64,000 bases of DNA from Leptoclinus maculatus (GCA_032191485.1 JAVDOI010000005.1:1758001-1822000); one strand, 5' to 3'; positions 45,387-55,510 are shown, counted from the first letter of the stretch. Notes: generated from the letters alone by a model not told the origin. Made by a program: numbers and translations.

Positions 45387-46054
45387 TCATTTCAGTAGTT
45401 CGGTGGTCACCCTCTGGCTGTCCACCAGGCTAACCAGGTCGTCTAGATTGGCTGGATTCTGCTGACTGGTAATTTTCTTGGCCTCATATGGTAGAGATCG
45501 AATGTATTTGTCCATCACGATCCTCTCCAAGACACTTAGCTTCCCTGGGTCAGATGTCAACCACGCTTTGGTTACCCGGCCGAGGTCATACATTTGAGCC
45601 CTGGCCGGCGATTCTGGTTTAAATCTCCAGTCATGGAACCTCTGGGCTCTTGCTGCTAAACTGTAGCCGTACCTTGCCAGAATTTCCTTCTTCAAGACCG
45701 CGTATTCCTGGGACTGGTCTGTAGGGAGGTCGAGGTACGCCTGCTGTGCCGGACCGAGTAGGAAGGGACCGACCAAATCTGCTCAGGAATCGTTGGGCCA
45801 GCCCTCCCTCTTGGCTGTGCGCTCGAAAGCTGTCAAGTAGGCCTCTACGTCGTCGCTCTCTGTCATTTTGGGAATAAACTGACTTGGATTTGGCTGCAGG
45901 GTCCCTTCCCTTAGTGCTGGAGGGGCTGCCGCCATACATTTTTGGACCTCTGCATGGAGAAGGGCATTCTGCCGGTGTTGCTCTTGAACATGGCCCGGTG
46001 CAGGATCTGCTGTTCAGCAGAACTGCGCACCAACTCTTGCACCAGGTCCTCCAT
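45387..46054 (-). pseudogene. gypsy gag with SCAN-like domain, frameshifted
   Basis: Minus strand from the Met at 46054 (MEDLVQELVRSSAEQQ). A frameshift near 45960 moves the frame to NPSQFIPKMTESDDVEAYLT and FERTAKREGW, followed by a stop (about 45784). It then reads VGPFLLGPAQQAYLDLP, LKKEILARYGYS and DLGRVTKAWLT, the SCAN-like capsid fold shared by gypsy gag and vertebrate SCAN domains. The frame ends RVTTELLK at 45387, where it joins pol sequence out of context, marking the internal deletion. No zinc knuckle remains. Confidence 0.82.
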
Positions 46055-46367
46055 TGTTTGACTGCTATGCCACCACTAGGGTCCTCGTGCCCACATTCTC
46101 CACCAGTGTAACAGGAGGGTACAGAGGACAGAAATTAGTAGCAGCGCAGCAATCACAGGCCGAGTCAGTTCTGCAGGTTATTAAGGGTTTTTAATCCAAC
46201 AAACCTCAAACAACACAAAAAACAGAAAACGTAGCTCCGTCCAGAGCTCGATCAATAAACTATAACACTAAACTAAATCAGCCGGGCCGCTAGCCGACTT
46301 ACCGGGCTCAGTCTTCTTCCACCCGAGGAGAAGTCAGTCTTCTCCCCTCGTCGTCTTCTCTCTGCTC

Positions 46368-46896
46368 TTCTTCTTCTTCTAGTTTAACGGCGGTTGGCAT
46401 CCATCTTATTGGTGCATTACCGCCACCTTCTGCTCCGGAGTGTGGATCAGACAATAAGCGTACACTCTTTACCCCAAAACAAAACAACAACAAACAATCA
46501 AATAAAAACAAACAAATAAGCACTCGAACAAGCACCCTTGTACCTTATCCCTGCCTTTCAATCATACCCTATAAAAAAACCCTGTGTTCTTTAGGAAAGC
46601 TAACAGGACCCTAACCTTTGCTCTCTCACCCATGCTCAGTACTCCTTTCAGTGTGCATTCATGCTCCCTAATTCCCTCACATTATTCCTCATCATCTCTC
46701 TCTCTGCATCTCATACTCACTACAACTCACCACTACGTGCTCAACTGACTCCTCTTCTCCACATCCTTCACACAACCCTGTCTGGTGTTTCCCTATCATT
46801 TTCAGTGTTTTGTTTAGTGCACTATGGCCCAACCGTAACCTCGTCAACACCGTTTCCTCTCTCCTGTTCCTACTTCCTACCCTGGTAACTTTGACG
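46368..46896 (-). mobile_element. Nimb/I-type LINE 3' fragment in the gypsy LTR, 13 bp target duplication
   Basis: CTTCTCTCTGCTC at 46355-46367 and 46897-46909 is an exact 13 bp duplication. On the minus strand the insert encodes ETVLTRLRLGHSALNKTLKM and GLCEGCGEEESVEHVVVSC, the C-terminal region with the Cys/His cluster of I/Nimb LINEs. It ends in GTTAAACTAGAAGAAGAAGA, the (GAA)n tail typical of this group. 5'-truncated, 529 bp. Confidence 0.88.
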
Positions 46897-46922
46897 CTTC
46901 TCTCTGCTCTGTTTCCCTCCTG

Positions 46923-47115
46923 GGCCCTGTTCCTCGTACGTCGCTAACTGATTAGCGGGATAAGTTTGAGGATGAGATCACTACATCAGGCTTTTCCGGT
47001 TCCTCGTAGCAGGTTTAGCTCAATCACCATGGCAACACATCAATAAGCGTGAACCTGCTCCAGAGCAGGCTCAAGCTGAAGGAAGCTGGATAAGTTTGCC
47101 ACTCCCCCGGCAAGA
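46923..47115. mobile_element. MITE-like fragment (GGGCCCTGTTCCTCGTACG end)
   Basis: The sequence begins GGGCCCTGTTCCTCGTACG and contains a second GGTTCCTCGTAGCAGG about 80 bp on. It abuts and truncates the gypsy 5' LTR. Its start resembles teleost non-autonomous DNA transposons, probably Harbinger-like. No opposite end was found. Confidence 0.4.
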
Positions 47116-47119
47116 ATGT

Positions 47120-47999
47120 CATCTCCCTTCCTCATCCCATTAAGGAATACAATAGTAGTGACACATATCAGGCATCTTTAATCACCAACTTTCAACACTG
47201 ACTGCCTCATAAGACAATGCTATGTGTGGAAGCAGGGTTTACATTAGACTTTTTAATGATGGCTGATATGGCCATTGCTTGGCCTATTCCAGAATTCTAA
47301 CCATACAGAAAAGCTACGGTTTTGTATTGCTATATAATAGTCCACATTTGAAAAAAAAGGTGATAAAGCAGGTGTAGGCAGTTGGTAGAGTTAATGATTT
47401 AAACTCAGATGTTTTTATAAGGATGGCAGCCTTCTTGTATGGTGCTCTCATATAAAATTACAGTGTCCTGATTCTGGCAGACAAATGGATGGATTAAAGT
47501 TACAGATCCGTTGGAGATTTACATTTTGATGCAATGTTAGTGTTGATATGAAACACAAATTAACAAGCAAATGTTAAAATGTCACTTCATATCAAAAACG
47601 TTGCTGACCTGAGTTAAATATAGGAGCGGTCAGTCCGAATTCCAGGTTTCTCAAGTTCTAAATAGTGTTGTGTGGCTCGTGCTGTGACTTCAAACCAACC
47701 TGGCATTTGTTTCTTTTGATAGTTTGCTGAGAAGAAGCTTCTTTTCTATCTGCCACCTGCTCTTCAATAACAAACTTTACTGAGACTGAATGCCAGAAAA
47801 CTTTCAGAGAACAATCAACAAAGTCAATGGAACCCCAACGGTATTTGTTGTGCTTCAATATTGAGTGACCCTTCACCGATCCGTTCCATAAATCAGTGTG
47901 AGTGTGATCAGAGGGCTGGGGAACGAGTGGTAGAGCAATGGCGAAACAGCAGAGTTTTAGCGTTCTGTCAGTCCGTCAGCGGTAAATTGTTAGTGACTG
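47120..47999. other. no recognisable gene
   Basis: Non-coding, unique-looking. The minus-strand frame at 47658-47876 has no known similarity. Confidence 0.4.
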
Positions 48000-48300
48000 C
48001 ACTGTAAAACTTTTTACTGTAAAATTACAGTATTTTACTGGCAGCAGTTTTGCCAGCAATCTACTGTACAATTTACAGTATCTATACTGTATCAAAAGAA
48101 TACAGCAGCTTGCTGTATTCAAATTGTACTGTAATTTACTGTAATTCAAAATTGCAGTTTCACCTGTAAGATACTGTACAATTTACAGCATTACTACTAT
48201 ATTGGGGAAATACAGTAATTTGTTGAAATCAAAATGTAAAGTAAATTGCTAAATTAATTCCAAAAATTACAGTATTTTAGTGTCAGCTCTTTACCCCAAA
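48000..48300. repeat. left terminal region with ACTGTA/TACAGT-rich subrepeats
   Basis: Repeated CTACTGTACAATTTACAG and GATACTGTACAATTTACAG about 114 bp apart, plus many ACTGTAAAATTACAGT-like palindromic words. Characteristic terminal structure, non-coding. Confidence 0.6.
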
Positions 48301-48530
48301 ATATTTAGGAAACTGTAGTGGAAGCATCTGTAAAATTGACAAGCATGAAAAATAACAATTTACAACAATAAACAAGACAAAAGGACATATTCATAATGTT
48401 CTTCTTTATTAGAATAGTCTAAGTTTGAGAATAGCATCCAAATAACAGATTCAAATATTCAAGCCCTTACAAGTCAAAATGGTATGGATAAGTTACGTGT
48501 GTGAGAGTGTGTTTTTCTTAGTGAGTGTTT

Positions 48531-48905
48531 GGTTATCTGAGTGAGTGACAGGCTGAAACATTTGTACTTAACGAACTGAGTAAATTGTTACTAATCTGTT
48601 TCAAAAGAAAAGAGCCCCCCCATTACGCTAGGGGGTTTTACTTGACAGAACAATACTGACTGTTGAACAATACTGTGTGCTAGCCCAAAATACAAAATAG
48701 CTATTACACATAAAAATACTGCTATGAATAAACTTCTCTGTCTGTGTGTGTGGTTATCTGAGTGAGTGACAGGCTGAAACATTCGTACTTTACGGACTGA
48801 GCAAATACTTCTTTGTTTCAAAAGGAAAGAGCCCCCCCATTATGCTAGGAGGTTTTACTTTACAGATCCATGCTGTTGAACAATATTGTGTGCTAACCCA
48901 ATAGT
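48531..48905. repeat. two diverged tandem copies, 221 bp period
   Basis: GGTTATCTGAGTGAGTGACA at 48531 recurs at 48752. Both copies contain AGCCCCCCCATTA(C/T)GCTAGG and a GAACAATA(C/T)TGTGTGCTA phrase. No coding. Confidence 0.8.
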
Positions 48906-49118
48906 CAACTTCAATATTAAACAAAAAGAATGCCTGTTTGGACATTGTAAAGAGAATTAAATCAAAATAAATACAAAAATAGCCCATACAAATAGCAACG
49001 TGAATGAGTGAGACCCAGACATAGCGGGGTGGTCAGTGAGTGAGTGAGATATGAAGGTTTTGTGTGTGTTTGTATGTGTACTCATCTGAACTCTATGGAC
49101 AGAGTCAGGGTAGTGATC

Positions 49119-49281
49119 TCATACAAAGTCCCACTCGAAATCCATGAGCTTCCTCAAGAGGGTGCACACATGCGGATTCAGGGATGTCACTTTCTTTTGG
49201 ACCGTTCTCCCGCTCTTCTTGCTGGTCACCTTTTCCTGACGTGCCTTTGTCCCTCTCTCTGGGTTGATTCCAACACAGCTT
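49119..49281 (-). CDS. SAMD3-like protein, last coding exon
   Basis: Minus strand. The acceptor TTGCCAG precedes 49281. The exon encodes SCVGINPERGTKARQEKVTS, KKSGRTVQKKVTSLNPHVCT and LLRKLMDFEWDFV, then TGA at 49119. Its first base completes the Arg codon begun by the exon at 50177-50339. The phrase INPERGTK...NPHV..L.RKL.DFEW is the C-terminus I recognise from the repetitive teleost proteins annotated as sterile alpha motif domain-containing protein 3-like. No SAM domain is present here. Likely part of a mobile gene. Function unknown. Confidence 0.6.
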
Positions 49282-49289
49282 CTGGCAAG

Positions 49290-50170
49290 CATGGCAAGGT
49301 AAAACAAAAATAAATAAATGTGAGTCAAACCACTTCTAAACTCTTGTTAATAGCCACCACATATTGTTAGCATAATCGTTCTTTTTCCTACTTTATGTTT
49401 ATAATCCATATTAGAGTAGATATATGGGAAAATGGTGCTATATTCATTGCGAATACCGCTTACTTTCCTTATGTTTTGTCACATTTTTGGAATGTGCAAA
49501 TAACATTCAGGGTTTTTGATAACTTGACGATTCTTGTACATATGTACACGTCTTTATTACAGTCACGGTGTTTCGCCATGTGGTTGTTTTCAGTACTGCA
49601 GTTACATTATTTGGCCACTAGAGGCTCTGTGGACCACAGAATAGTTTATTCTAGCTAGCAATTAATCAAGTGTATTTCTAGTGATTGTAACCTAAATCAG
49701 TGATTATCTTATATAATAATTATACAATTGTGGTGAAGAGTTAAAAAGTGCATATCTACAGATGGGCACTAAAGCCATATGCCAGCCAGGCTTAAGCAAA
49801 ATATAATTACAAAGTACAAGAGTACAAATAATAGTAAGCATAAGCTTAACCGGTGTTATGATAATGAGGCGGTCTTTCGCTATTTTTCTCCCCTGCAAGG
49901 GGTCTCTAGCCCCAAAAAATCTGATAATGGCTGAAGTTGAATGTGTGTTTCTTCTGTTTATTTTAGAACCACATATATACACACCCAAGCATCCAAGTGA
50001 AGATAAATTTCCTTTTGGAATGAACTTTCTGTGCTCTGATCGAAGTCCCTATCCTTTAAGGAACTTTCAAGCTAGCATCCTAAAGATGCTATATCTATCA
50101 CACAAAGATAAATGCAAGGAGAGCTGTAAGGCCCGAACACCTGAAACTAATGACTCTATATGGGATTCAA
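49290..50170 (-). other. intron between the two SAMD3-like exons
   Basis: About 890 bp bounded by a consensus donor (GTAAGT, minus strand at 50176) and the TTGCCAG acceptor. No other feature recognised. Confidence 0.5.
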
Positions 50171-50176
50171 ACTTAC

Positions 50177-50339
50177 CTCTGTATGAATTCAAGTGTGCAG
50201 GCAGCCTGATCCTGATATTGGAGGTTGAAGTTGTAGTAGCATGTGAAGACAACAGCAAGCCCCAACACAAACGATGCTCCTTCGCACACCACGTGGCCCT
50301 CGATGCTAACCATCCAACGCTGATCAGGAATCATTGGAC
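50177..50339 (-). CDS. SAMD3-like protein, penultimate exon
   Basis: Minus strand. An acceptor-like TTGTTTAAG lies before 50339, and there is a strong donor AG|GTAAGT after 50177. The exon encodes PMIPDQRWMVSIEGHVVCEG, FVLGLAVVFTCYYNFNLQYQ and QAACTLEFIQ plus two bases of an Arg codon. The hydrophobic run FVLGLAVVFTCYYNF and CTLEFIQR are characteristic of the same SAMD3-like family. Upstream exons (SAM domain and central part) were not found between here and the Tc1 insertion, so the gene is a 3' remnant or its 5' exons are too diverged to see. A 170-codon plus-strand frame over it is a shadow. Confidence 0.6.
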
Positions 50340-50344
50340 CTTAA

Positions 50345-51260
50345 ACAAAATGCAAACAGAGTTAGGCTGAATGTCAAATTGACCATTTAACATATTATAA
50401 AGTGGCAACTTACTGCTATATTGTTTTTGTATTGTACTGACATTTCCAACTGATATTTGAAAAGATTTCAAAACAATGTAAGCTTTTGATAGATATCAGG
50501 ATTGTTAATGCTGTGTGGCCTTTTGATGTATCCAGGTTTTAGCAGTGTCGTCAACTCTTCATTGCACATAGTCTTGCATAAAACTTAGTGACTGTCTCTT
50601 AATAGAGACATCTTTAGCCAAATAATCACAAAATCACTACAGGACATACACTTTGAAAATCTACAAAGGGACGGAGAAGATCAGGCAAACTATTTACATT
50701 TTTACAAGCTATAAGGATACCCTAATCAGTGGAGATCAGATTTAATACTAACAGATTAGTGTAACAGAGTTGTACCCCGAACCGGACAGTTTTTAGCTAC
50801 CAATAAAACTCACTTAAAATATTGATAAAAATGATCGTGTAATGTTTTCAGTTGATTTAATGGTGTTAAACTAAAGTTTAACTTCGTACCTTTCGAACTA
50901 ACTATCGTTGTAATTATTAAAGTTAGCTTTGCCTTTACCAGAGTCGTTAAAAGGACTCTAACGCCGGTGAATTAGCCGTGCGCCGCTATTGGCCTAATCC
51001 GTCCAAACTTCTATCCTTGCTGTAAACACTGGGTGCTGCTGGTTTTTCGAGAATATTCGCTTGTTACAGGTTCGCCAAAATTACCATCAATTTCTGTTAA
51101 CACATCCGGGAACGTAGTTCTGTACTTCACAATAAGATATCACGCTTCAACAACCGTTTGAGTGTATACCACCACCTGCTGGATGTTTTGTTAAACTCTT
51201 TTCATGTCAATCACTGGCAAAACACCAGCTGATGCATGGGATTTAACAATTATGCACACA
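50345..51260. other. non-coding; promoter-like GC patch
   Basis: AT-rich except 50965-51060, where GCCGTGCGCCGCTATTGGCC shares CCGCTATTGGCCT with the minus strand near 56370 upstream of the transposase gene. This may be a decayed promoter copy. Confidence 0.35.
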
Positions 51261-51262
51261 TA

Positions 51263-52427
51263 CAGTACTGTGCAAAAGTTTTAGGCAGGTGTGAAAAAAT
51301 GCTGTAAACTAAGAATGCTTTAAAAAATGGAAGTGTTAACAGTTTATTTTCATCAATTAACAACATGCAGTGAATGAACAGAAGAGAATTCTAAATCAAA
51401 TCAATATTTGGTGTGACCACCCTTTGCCTTTAAAACAGCATAAATTCTTTTAGGTACACTTGCACTCTCATGTGGATGTAGGCTTCCTCAAATCCTTCTG
51501 TCTCTTCATGTAATCCCAGAGAGACTCGATGATGTTGAGGTCAGGGCTCTGCAGGGGCCATTCCATCACTTCCAGGACTTCTTGTTCTTCTTTACACTGA
51601 AGATAGTACTTAATGACGTTGGCTGTATGTTTGGGGTCGTTGTCCTGCTGCAGAATACATTTGGTGCCAATCATACGCCTCCCTGATGGTATTGCATGAT
51701 GGATAAGTATCTGCCTGTGTTTCTCAGCATTGAGGACACCATTAATCCTGACCAAAGTCCAACTCCATTTGCAGAAACGCAGCCCCAAACTTGCAAGGAA
51801 CCTCCACCATGCTTCACTGTTGCCTACAGAAACTCATTATTGTACTGCTCTCCAGCCCTTCGGCAAACAAACTGCCTTCTTCTACAGCCAAATATTCTCT
51901 GACTCATCAGTCCAGAGCACCTGCTGCCATTTTTCTGCACCCCAGCTCCTGTTTTCGTGCATAGTTGAGTCGCTTGGCCTTGTTTCCATGTCGGAGGTTT
52001 GGCTTTTTGGCTGCAACTCTTCCATGAAGACCACTTCTGGCCAGACTTCTCCGGACAGTAGATGGGTGTACCTGGGTCCCACTGGTTTTTGCCAGTTCTG
52101 AGCTGATGGCACTGCTGGACATCTTCCGATTTCAAAGGGAAATAAGCTTGATGTATTTTTCATCAAGTTTCCTTGGCTGACCACTGCGTCTACGATCCTC
52201 AACGTTGCCTGTTTCTTTGTGCTTCTTCAAAAGAGCTTGAACAGCACATCTTGAAACCCCAGTCTGCTTTGAAATCTTTGTCTGGGAGAGACCTTGCTGA
52301 TGCAGTGTAACTACCTTGTGTCTTGTTGCTGTGCTCAGTTTGCCATAAACAATTATTTATATTTTTTAAAGCATTCTTAGTTTACAGCATTTTTTCCACA
52401 CCTGCCTAAAAGTTTTACACAGTACTG
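51263..52427 (-). mobile_element. Tc1-like transposon nested in the composite element
   Basis: Long inverted ends: CAGTACTGTGCAAAAGTTTT on the left and, inverted, CAGTACTGTGTAAAACTTTT on the right, with pairing continuing for over 60 bp through GCTGTAAACTAAGAATGC. Flanked by TA at 51261-51262 and 52428-52429, the Tc1/mariner target. 1,165 bp, shorter than the usual 1.2-1.6 kb. The outermost 8 bp CAGTACTG are themselves palindromic. Confidence 0.93.
51401..52346 (-). pseudogene. Tc1 transposase pseudogene
   Basis: Minus strand, start Met at 52346. A one-base loss after the third codon shifts the frame at once. Paired-like HTH: HKVVTLHQQGLSQTKISKQT and SRCAVQALLKKHKETGNVED. Second HTH/GRPR region: RRRSGQPRKLDEKYI, then STVRRSLARSGLHGRVAAKK. 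Catalytic part: WTDESE (first Asp), QQDNDPKHTA (second Asp), WPLQSPDLNIIESLWDYMK (Glu). It ends VLKAKGGHTKY before TGA at 51401. At least three frameshifts make it inactive. Length fits Tc1 transposases of about 340 residues with small deletions. Confidence 0.9.
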
Positions 52428-52579
52428 TATATTGTATATAACAATTACTATCATAACACACAGTGCAGAGTAAGAGTTCTATTACAACTAAAAACACAAG
52501 TATTCATGATTGAAAAGCTATATTGTTAAAGTGAAAGACAAATAACTTGTGCAAATGATTGAAAAGTTCTATGCAAACA

Positions 52580-52585
52580 TTTATT
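52580..52585 (-). terminator. polyadenylation signal of the pogo-like gene
   Basis: AATAAA on the minus strand, 30 bp after the TGA at 52615, in an A/T-rich context as expected for a 3' UTR end. Confidence 0.6.
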
Positions 52586-52614
52586 GAAAAACAAATAAAA
52601 AATTAAATAAAAAA

Positions 52615-52811
52615 TCAGGACACATGACATTTAAAATAATCCTCTTCCTCATCCAGCTCCTCGTCCCAGCCCACACACATGGTGTGATACCATGTGTGGC
52701 AGCTGTCACACTGGACCCATGACACCAATCCCTCCGAGCTCTCGGGAGGGTCAGGTTCCCGGCACCGGCCACACTCCCAAACTGTCTGCTCCATCTCTTC
52801 AGAAGTGTGAC
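52615..52811 (-). CDS. PHD-finger exon of the pogo-like gene
   Basis: Acceptor TTTTAATAG before 52811. It encodes GHTSEEMEQTVWECGRC, REPDPPESSEGLVSWVQCDS, CHTWYHTMCVGWDEELDEEE and DYFKCHVS, then TGA. Zinc ligands fit the PHD order C-x2-C, C-x2-C, H-x2-C, with a final Cys in FKC. The last ligand of a canonical C4HC3 finger would follow but the chain ends at HVS, so the finger is one ligand short or uses His. The WVQCDSCHTWYH core is typical PHD. A different-frame open stretch over it is a shadow. Confidence 0.8.
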
Positions 52812-55305
52812 CTATTAAAAGAATTTTTTTTTACTCTGAATTAAAGAAAATTATCAGATTTTCATGGGTTGGCATACAATGAAAGTTTACATGAAGTACA
52901 CTACCGGTGGATGTCGTGGGTCCAGCAGACGAGGAGCTGGATGATGGTCGGGTCTCTGCAGGTTGGGAGGCTGTATAAATAACAGAAAAAGCATAACCAT
53001 GCTTTGTTTACTCTTCATCATGGCTAATGTCACGATCATATTATAATATATATATATATTTTTTTCAGATTATTTCAATAATTTACAGTGGGAGGGGGAG
53101 GAAGGAGTTTGGGACCCATAGAGACCACGTCCCGCAGCCGATGTTGAAGGCTCTGAAATAATAATCATATTTTATTATTACAACACTAAAATACATACTC
53201 ATAATGTTTATGCGTAACAATAGTTAATAAATACTAATTTATACGTGAATTCAAATGCAAAATAGGTATGCGCTGACCAGGAGATGGGGGAAGGTGGCGG
53301 TGTTCCTCAGCAGGCAGGCTCGGTGGTGATGTTGTGGTCCTGCTCGCAGGCAGCCGGGGACCGTGGGAGGCACAAGAGGGGGCAGAGTGGGATGAGGAAC
53401 CGGCGATGGAAAGTCCGGAGCTGGTGGCTGTAGTAGCCCCGAGGGACACTGGTCTTCTGCGGCTGGGGCGAGAGCCGCCAGACAGGGTAGAGGAAGTGGC
53501 TGCCGGGCCGGTGTCTCCGTCCTGCTGCTGCTCTCTGTCTCTGCTGGCCAGAGCTTGGGTCTCCCGCCTTGCAGCACGGTCCTCTGCATCCACGATGACG
53601 TCGGACATCTCCTGAGCTGTCAGTAACCTGGCCTTGGTGATGTTCCTCCTGACCTTGCCGGTGTTGCGGTTGTAGTTTATTTCGGCCAGGAGGTGGGCCA
53701 GGTCTACTGATATCCGGCCTGATGTTACCAAGTGAGTGTGATGTAGGGATTGGGAGGAGGAGGGGCAGGTGGAGGTTGCTTCTGGGGATTGGGGATAGGG
53801 GCTGGTTGGGCTGGGGAAAGGGGATGTTGGGAAGGGAGGGCAACATCAGGCGCAGCCCAGGAAGATGCCGATGGGGTTGGCGGAGGTGGTGAGGAGGCCC
53901 CACGCCGCGGCCCGGACGGCATGACCCGTGACCAGTCGATGGCCATTTGGTCCAGAGGGTAGAGGCCACACCTCCTGAACCCAGCCACCACCAGTCTCCG
54001 ATCCTTCACCCTCTGGTAGGAGTCTCTTAGGACCCTTGAAAACTCCTTCTTAGAAACCAAGAAGGAGTGGCTCACTGCCGACAGATCTCCTGTAACACCA
54101 GAGAAATCTTCCTTCAAGGGTCCGAAGAAACTCCCATCCAGAGGTTGAAGGATGTGAGACGTATGTGGTGGCAGGCACAGGAGAATGACCCCCTCCCTCT
54201 GTGCCGCCCGGACCAGCTCTGGATCCAGGTGGGATTGATGTCCATCCATGATGAGCAGCAACGGGCGCTCCTGCGCGGCGAACTTCAGGAAATGCCCGAC
54301 AAACCACTTCCTAAACAGCTCACTGTCCATGTACCCTGCTGGCGACTTCCCGTAGAGGGCATCGGGAACCCCTTCCTTGTTATAGGGGCCCCCTGGATAT
54401 CCCCCCTTGTAGATGATGAAAGGGGGGACATCCTCCCCAGCCGCGTTGAGGCAGGCCAGGACGGTGATGTGTTCTCTGGTTCCCTGGGCCTGCCTATAAG
54501 CATGTTTAGTCCCCCGGGGCACGACAACCTTCCTTCTCGTAGAGTCCAGCTGAAACCCCGTCTCGTCGCAGTTGTATATTTGACGGGGTTTCTCCCTCAA
54601 CCCGTGCTCCTCCAGGGTGGTGGTGAGGAGCCCGAAATACTCCTCAATTGACCCCCTCTTGGCGCAGGATGCCCTCCCACGGTCAATGATGTCTGGGGTC
54701 CGGGCAGTAAGGCGATGATGTTGTCGCTCCCGGAAGTTTATCCACCACGTCTGGCCAAGCACGGTTCTCTGTGCTTCCTTGTGGCGGAGGTTATAGATGG
54801 CCAGAGCGTGGGCCAGGACCTGAGGCTTTGTCAGTGGAAACCCGTGACTGGCAGAATACAAACAGTACTCCACCAGGGAATCCTCATCTTCAGGGGTGAG
54901 GAGTGTCCTCTGACCATAGACACAGTCAGAGGACACCCTTCCACTGACTCGGTCACTCAGGCTGGACTTAGGGACCCCAAACTGCTGGGCTGCCTGCCGT
55001 AGAGTGAGCCTGCCTGATTTCACCTCCTGTAGGGCCTGTGCCATGGCCTCCTGGGTCCACTTCCTCGTCTTCCTCTCCCTCTTCCTGACTTGCCGCATGT
55101 TTGGCATCTGCAAATACACATTCATTTTAGCACAGTAAGAAATTAAATTCAAAATTAGTTTTAAAGCCACAATAGATGGCTCAATAAGTTGAATAATTCT
55201 ATAAATTGCCAGATTACTATGTATGGACACATGCATATTTAACACATGCATAGACATAAATATATTTACCTTAAACCATTGCAGATTTACAATTTCTATA
55301 TCCAT
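52615..55305 (-). CDS. pogo-like transposase gene with C-terminal PHD finger (6 exons, one frameshift)
   Basis: Minus strand. Coding exons: 55305-55270, 55107-53278, 53152-53087, 52970-52905, 52811-52615; a non-coding first exon ends at 56290. All junctions have GT/AG. The first coding intron is phase 0 and the last three are phase 1. Domains: short basic N-terminus, HTH_psq, DDE_1 transposase core (DD35D), Pro/Ser-rich linker, PHD finger. Exon lengths sum to 2,195 coding bases, one short of a multiple of three. This agrees with a single-base loss seen at about 53727-53731, where NPYITLT runs into a stop while the next frame continues VTSGRISVDLAHLLAE. With the frame corrected the model is about 731 residues. 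It would act as a nuclear DNA transposase; the PHD finger could read histone tails. Gene structure is inferred without transcripts. Confidence 0.75.
52905..52970 (-). CDS. Ser/Pro linker exon (66 bp)
   Basis: Bounded by TTTATACAG and G|GTAGTG, phase 1 on both sides. Encodes SQPAETRPSSSSSAGPTTST. Length and phase identical to the next upstream exon, suggesting the linker grew by exon duplication or is freely skippable. Confidence 0.65.
53087..53152 (-). CDS. Ser/Pro linker exon (66 bp)
   Basis: Bounded by TATTTCAG and T|GTAAAT, phase 1 on both sides. Encodes PSTSAAGRGLYGSQTPSSPS, a low-complexity linker. Confidence 0.6.
53278..55107 (-). CDS. pogo-like transposase core exon (HTH_psq and DDE)
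   Basis: Acceptor TATTTGCAG at 55108-55116; the exon starts MPNMRQVRKRERKTRKW. HTH_psq: WTQEAMAQALQEVKSGRLTL, RQAAQQFGVPKSSLSDRV. Helper DNA-binding part: LVEYCLYSASHGFPLTK. Catalytic Asp 1 in YNCDETGFQL (about 54564), Asp 2 in LLLIMDGHQSHL (about 54246), Asp 3 in SHILQPLDGSFFGPLK (about 54137), with 35 residues between the last two. All three are intact. The tail is Pro/Ser-rich, then basic (NYNRNTGKVRRNITKARLLT). The stop at 53725-53727 reflects the one-base loss. Antisense frames here, such as 54067-54651, are shadows. Confidence 0.88.
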
Positions 55306-55325
55306 CTTTTCTTTTCTTGATCCTC
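55270..55325 (-). CDS. first coding exon of the pogo-like gene
   Basis: Acceptor TTCCTTTACAG before 55325, start ATG at 55305-55303, encodes MDIEIVNLQWFK, then donor G|GTAAATAT. The following 162 bp intron is a multiple of three and has no stop in frame, so both spliced and retained forms would stay open. Translation could also begin at the Met codons of the next exon. Confidence 0.6.
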
Positions 55326-55394
55326 CTGTAAAGGAAAAAACTCTCACACAGACACATTACCTACCTTCCTGATGACTCCTTTCTACTCTTTTCT

Positions 55395-55510
55395 GCTCAC
55401 TGATGTCTCCTTTCTGCTCCCTGATGTCTCCTTTCTGCTCCCTGATGTCTCCTTTCTGCTCCCTGATGTCTCCTTTCTGCTCCCTGATGTCTCCTTTCTG
55501 CTTCCTGTTT
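55395..55510. repeat. 21 bp tandem repeat in intron 1
   Basis: About five nearly perfect units of CTGATGTCTCCTTTCTGCTCC, flanked by variant units with CTACTC/CTTCC. Non-coding pyrimidine-rich array. Confidence 0.9.

Larger units (their letters stand above)
44239..46922 (-). mobile_element. internally deleted gypsy (Ty3) LTR retrotransposon
   Basis: The LTRs TGTAACAGGAGGG...CCTTACA (44239-44655) and 46107 onward flank a 1,451 bp interior on the minus strand holding gag and the thumb and RNase H part of pol. Protease, most of RT and integrase are missing through a deletion near 45387. The minus strand has a long G tract (PPT) at 44656-44669 before the 3' LTR and TGGTGGAGAATGTGGGC (46088-46105) after the 5' LTR as a primer-binding-like site. 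The 5' LTR is interrupted by a LINE at 46368-46896 and truncated at about 46922. Confidence 0.88.

Noticed and set aside
49858..50370. 170-codon plus-strand open frame
   Set aside because: It lies antisense to the well-formed SAMD3-like exon at 50177-50339 and has no family resemblance of its own.
53307..53969. 220-codon proline-rich minus-strand frame
   Set aside because: Alternative frame of the transposase core exon. Low-complexity Pro/Ser composition results from reading the GC-rich linker out of frame.
54067..54651. 194-codon plus-strand open frame
   Set aside because: Antisense shadow of the GC-rich pogo-like transposase exon, which has clear catalytic motifs.
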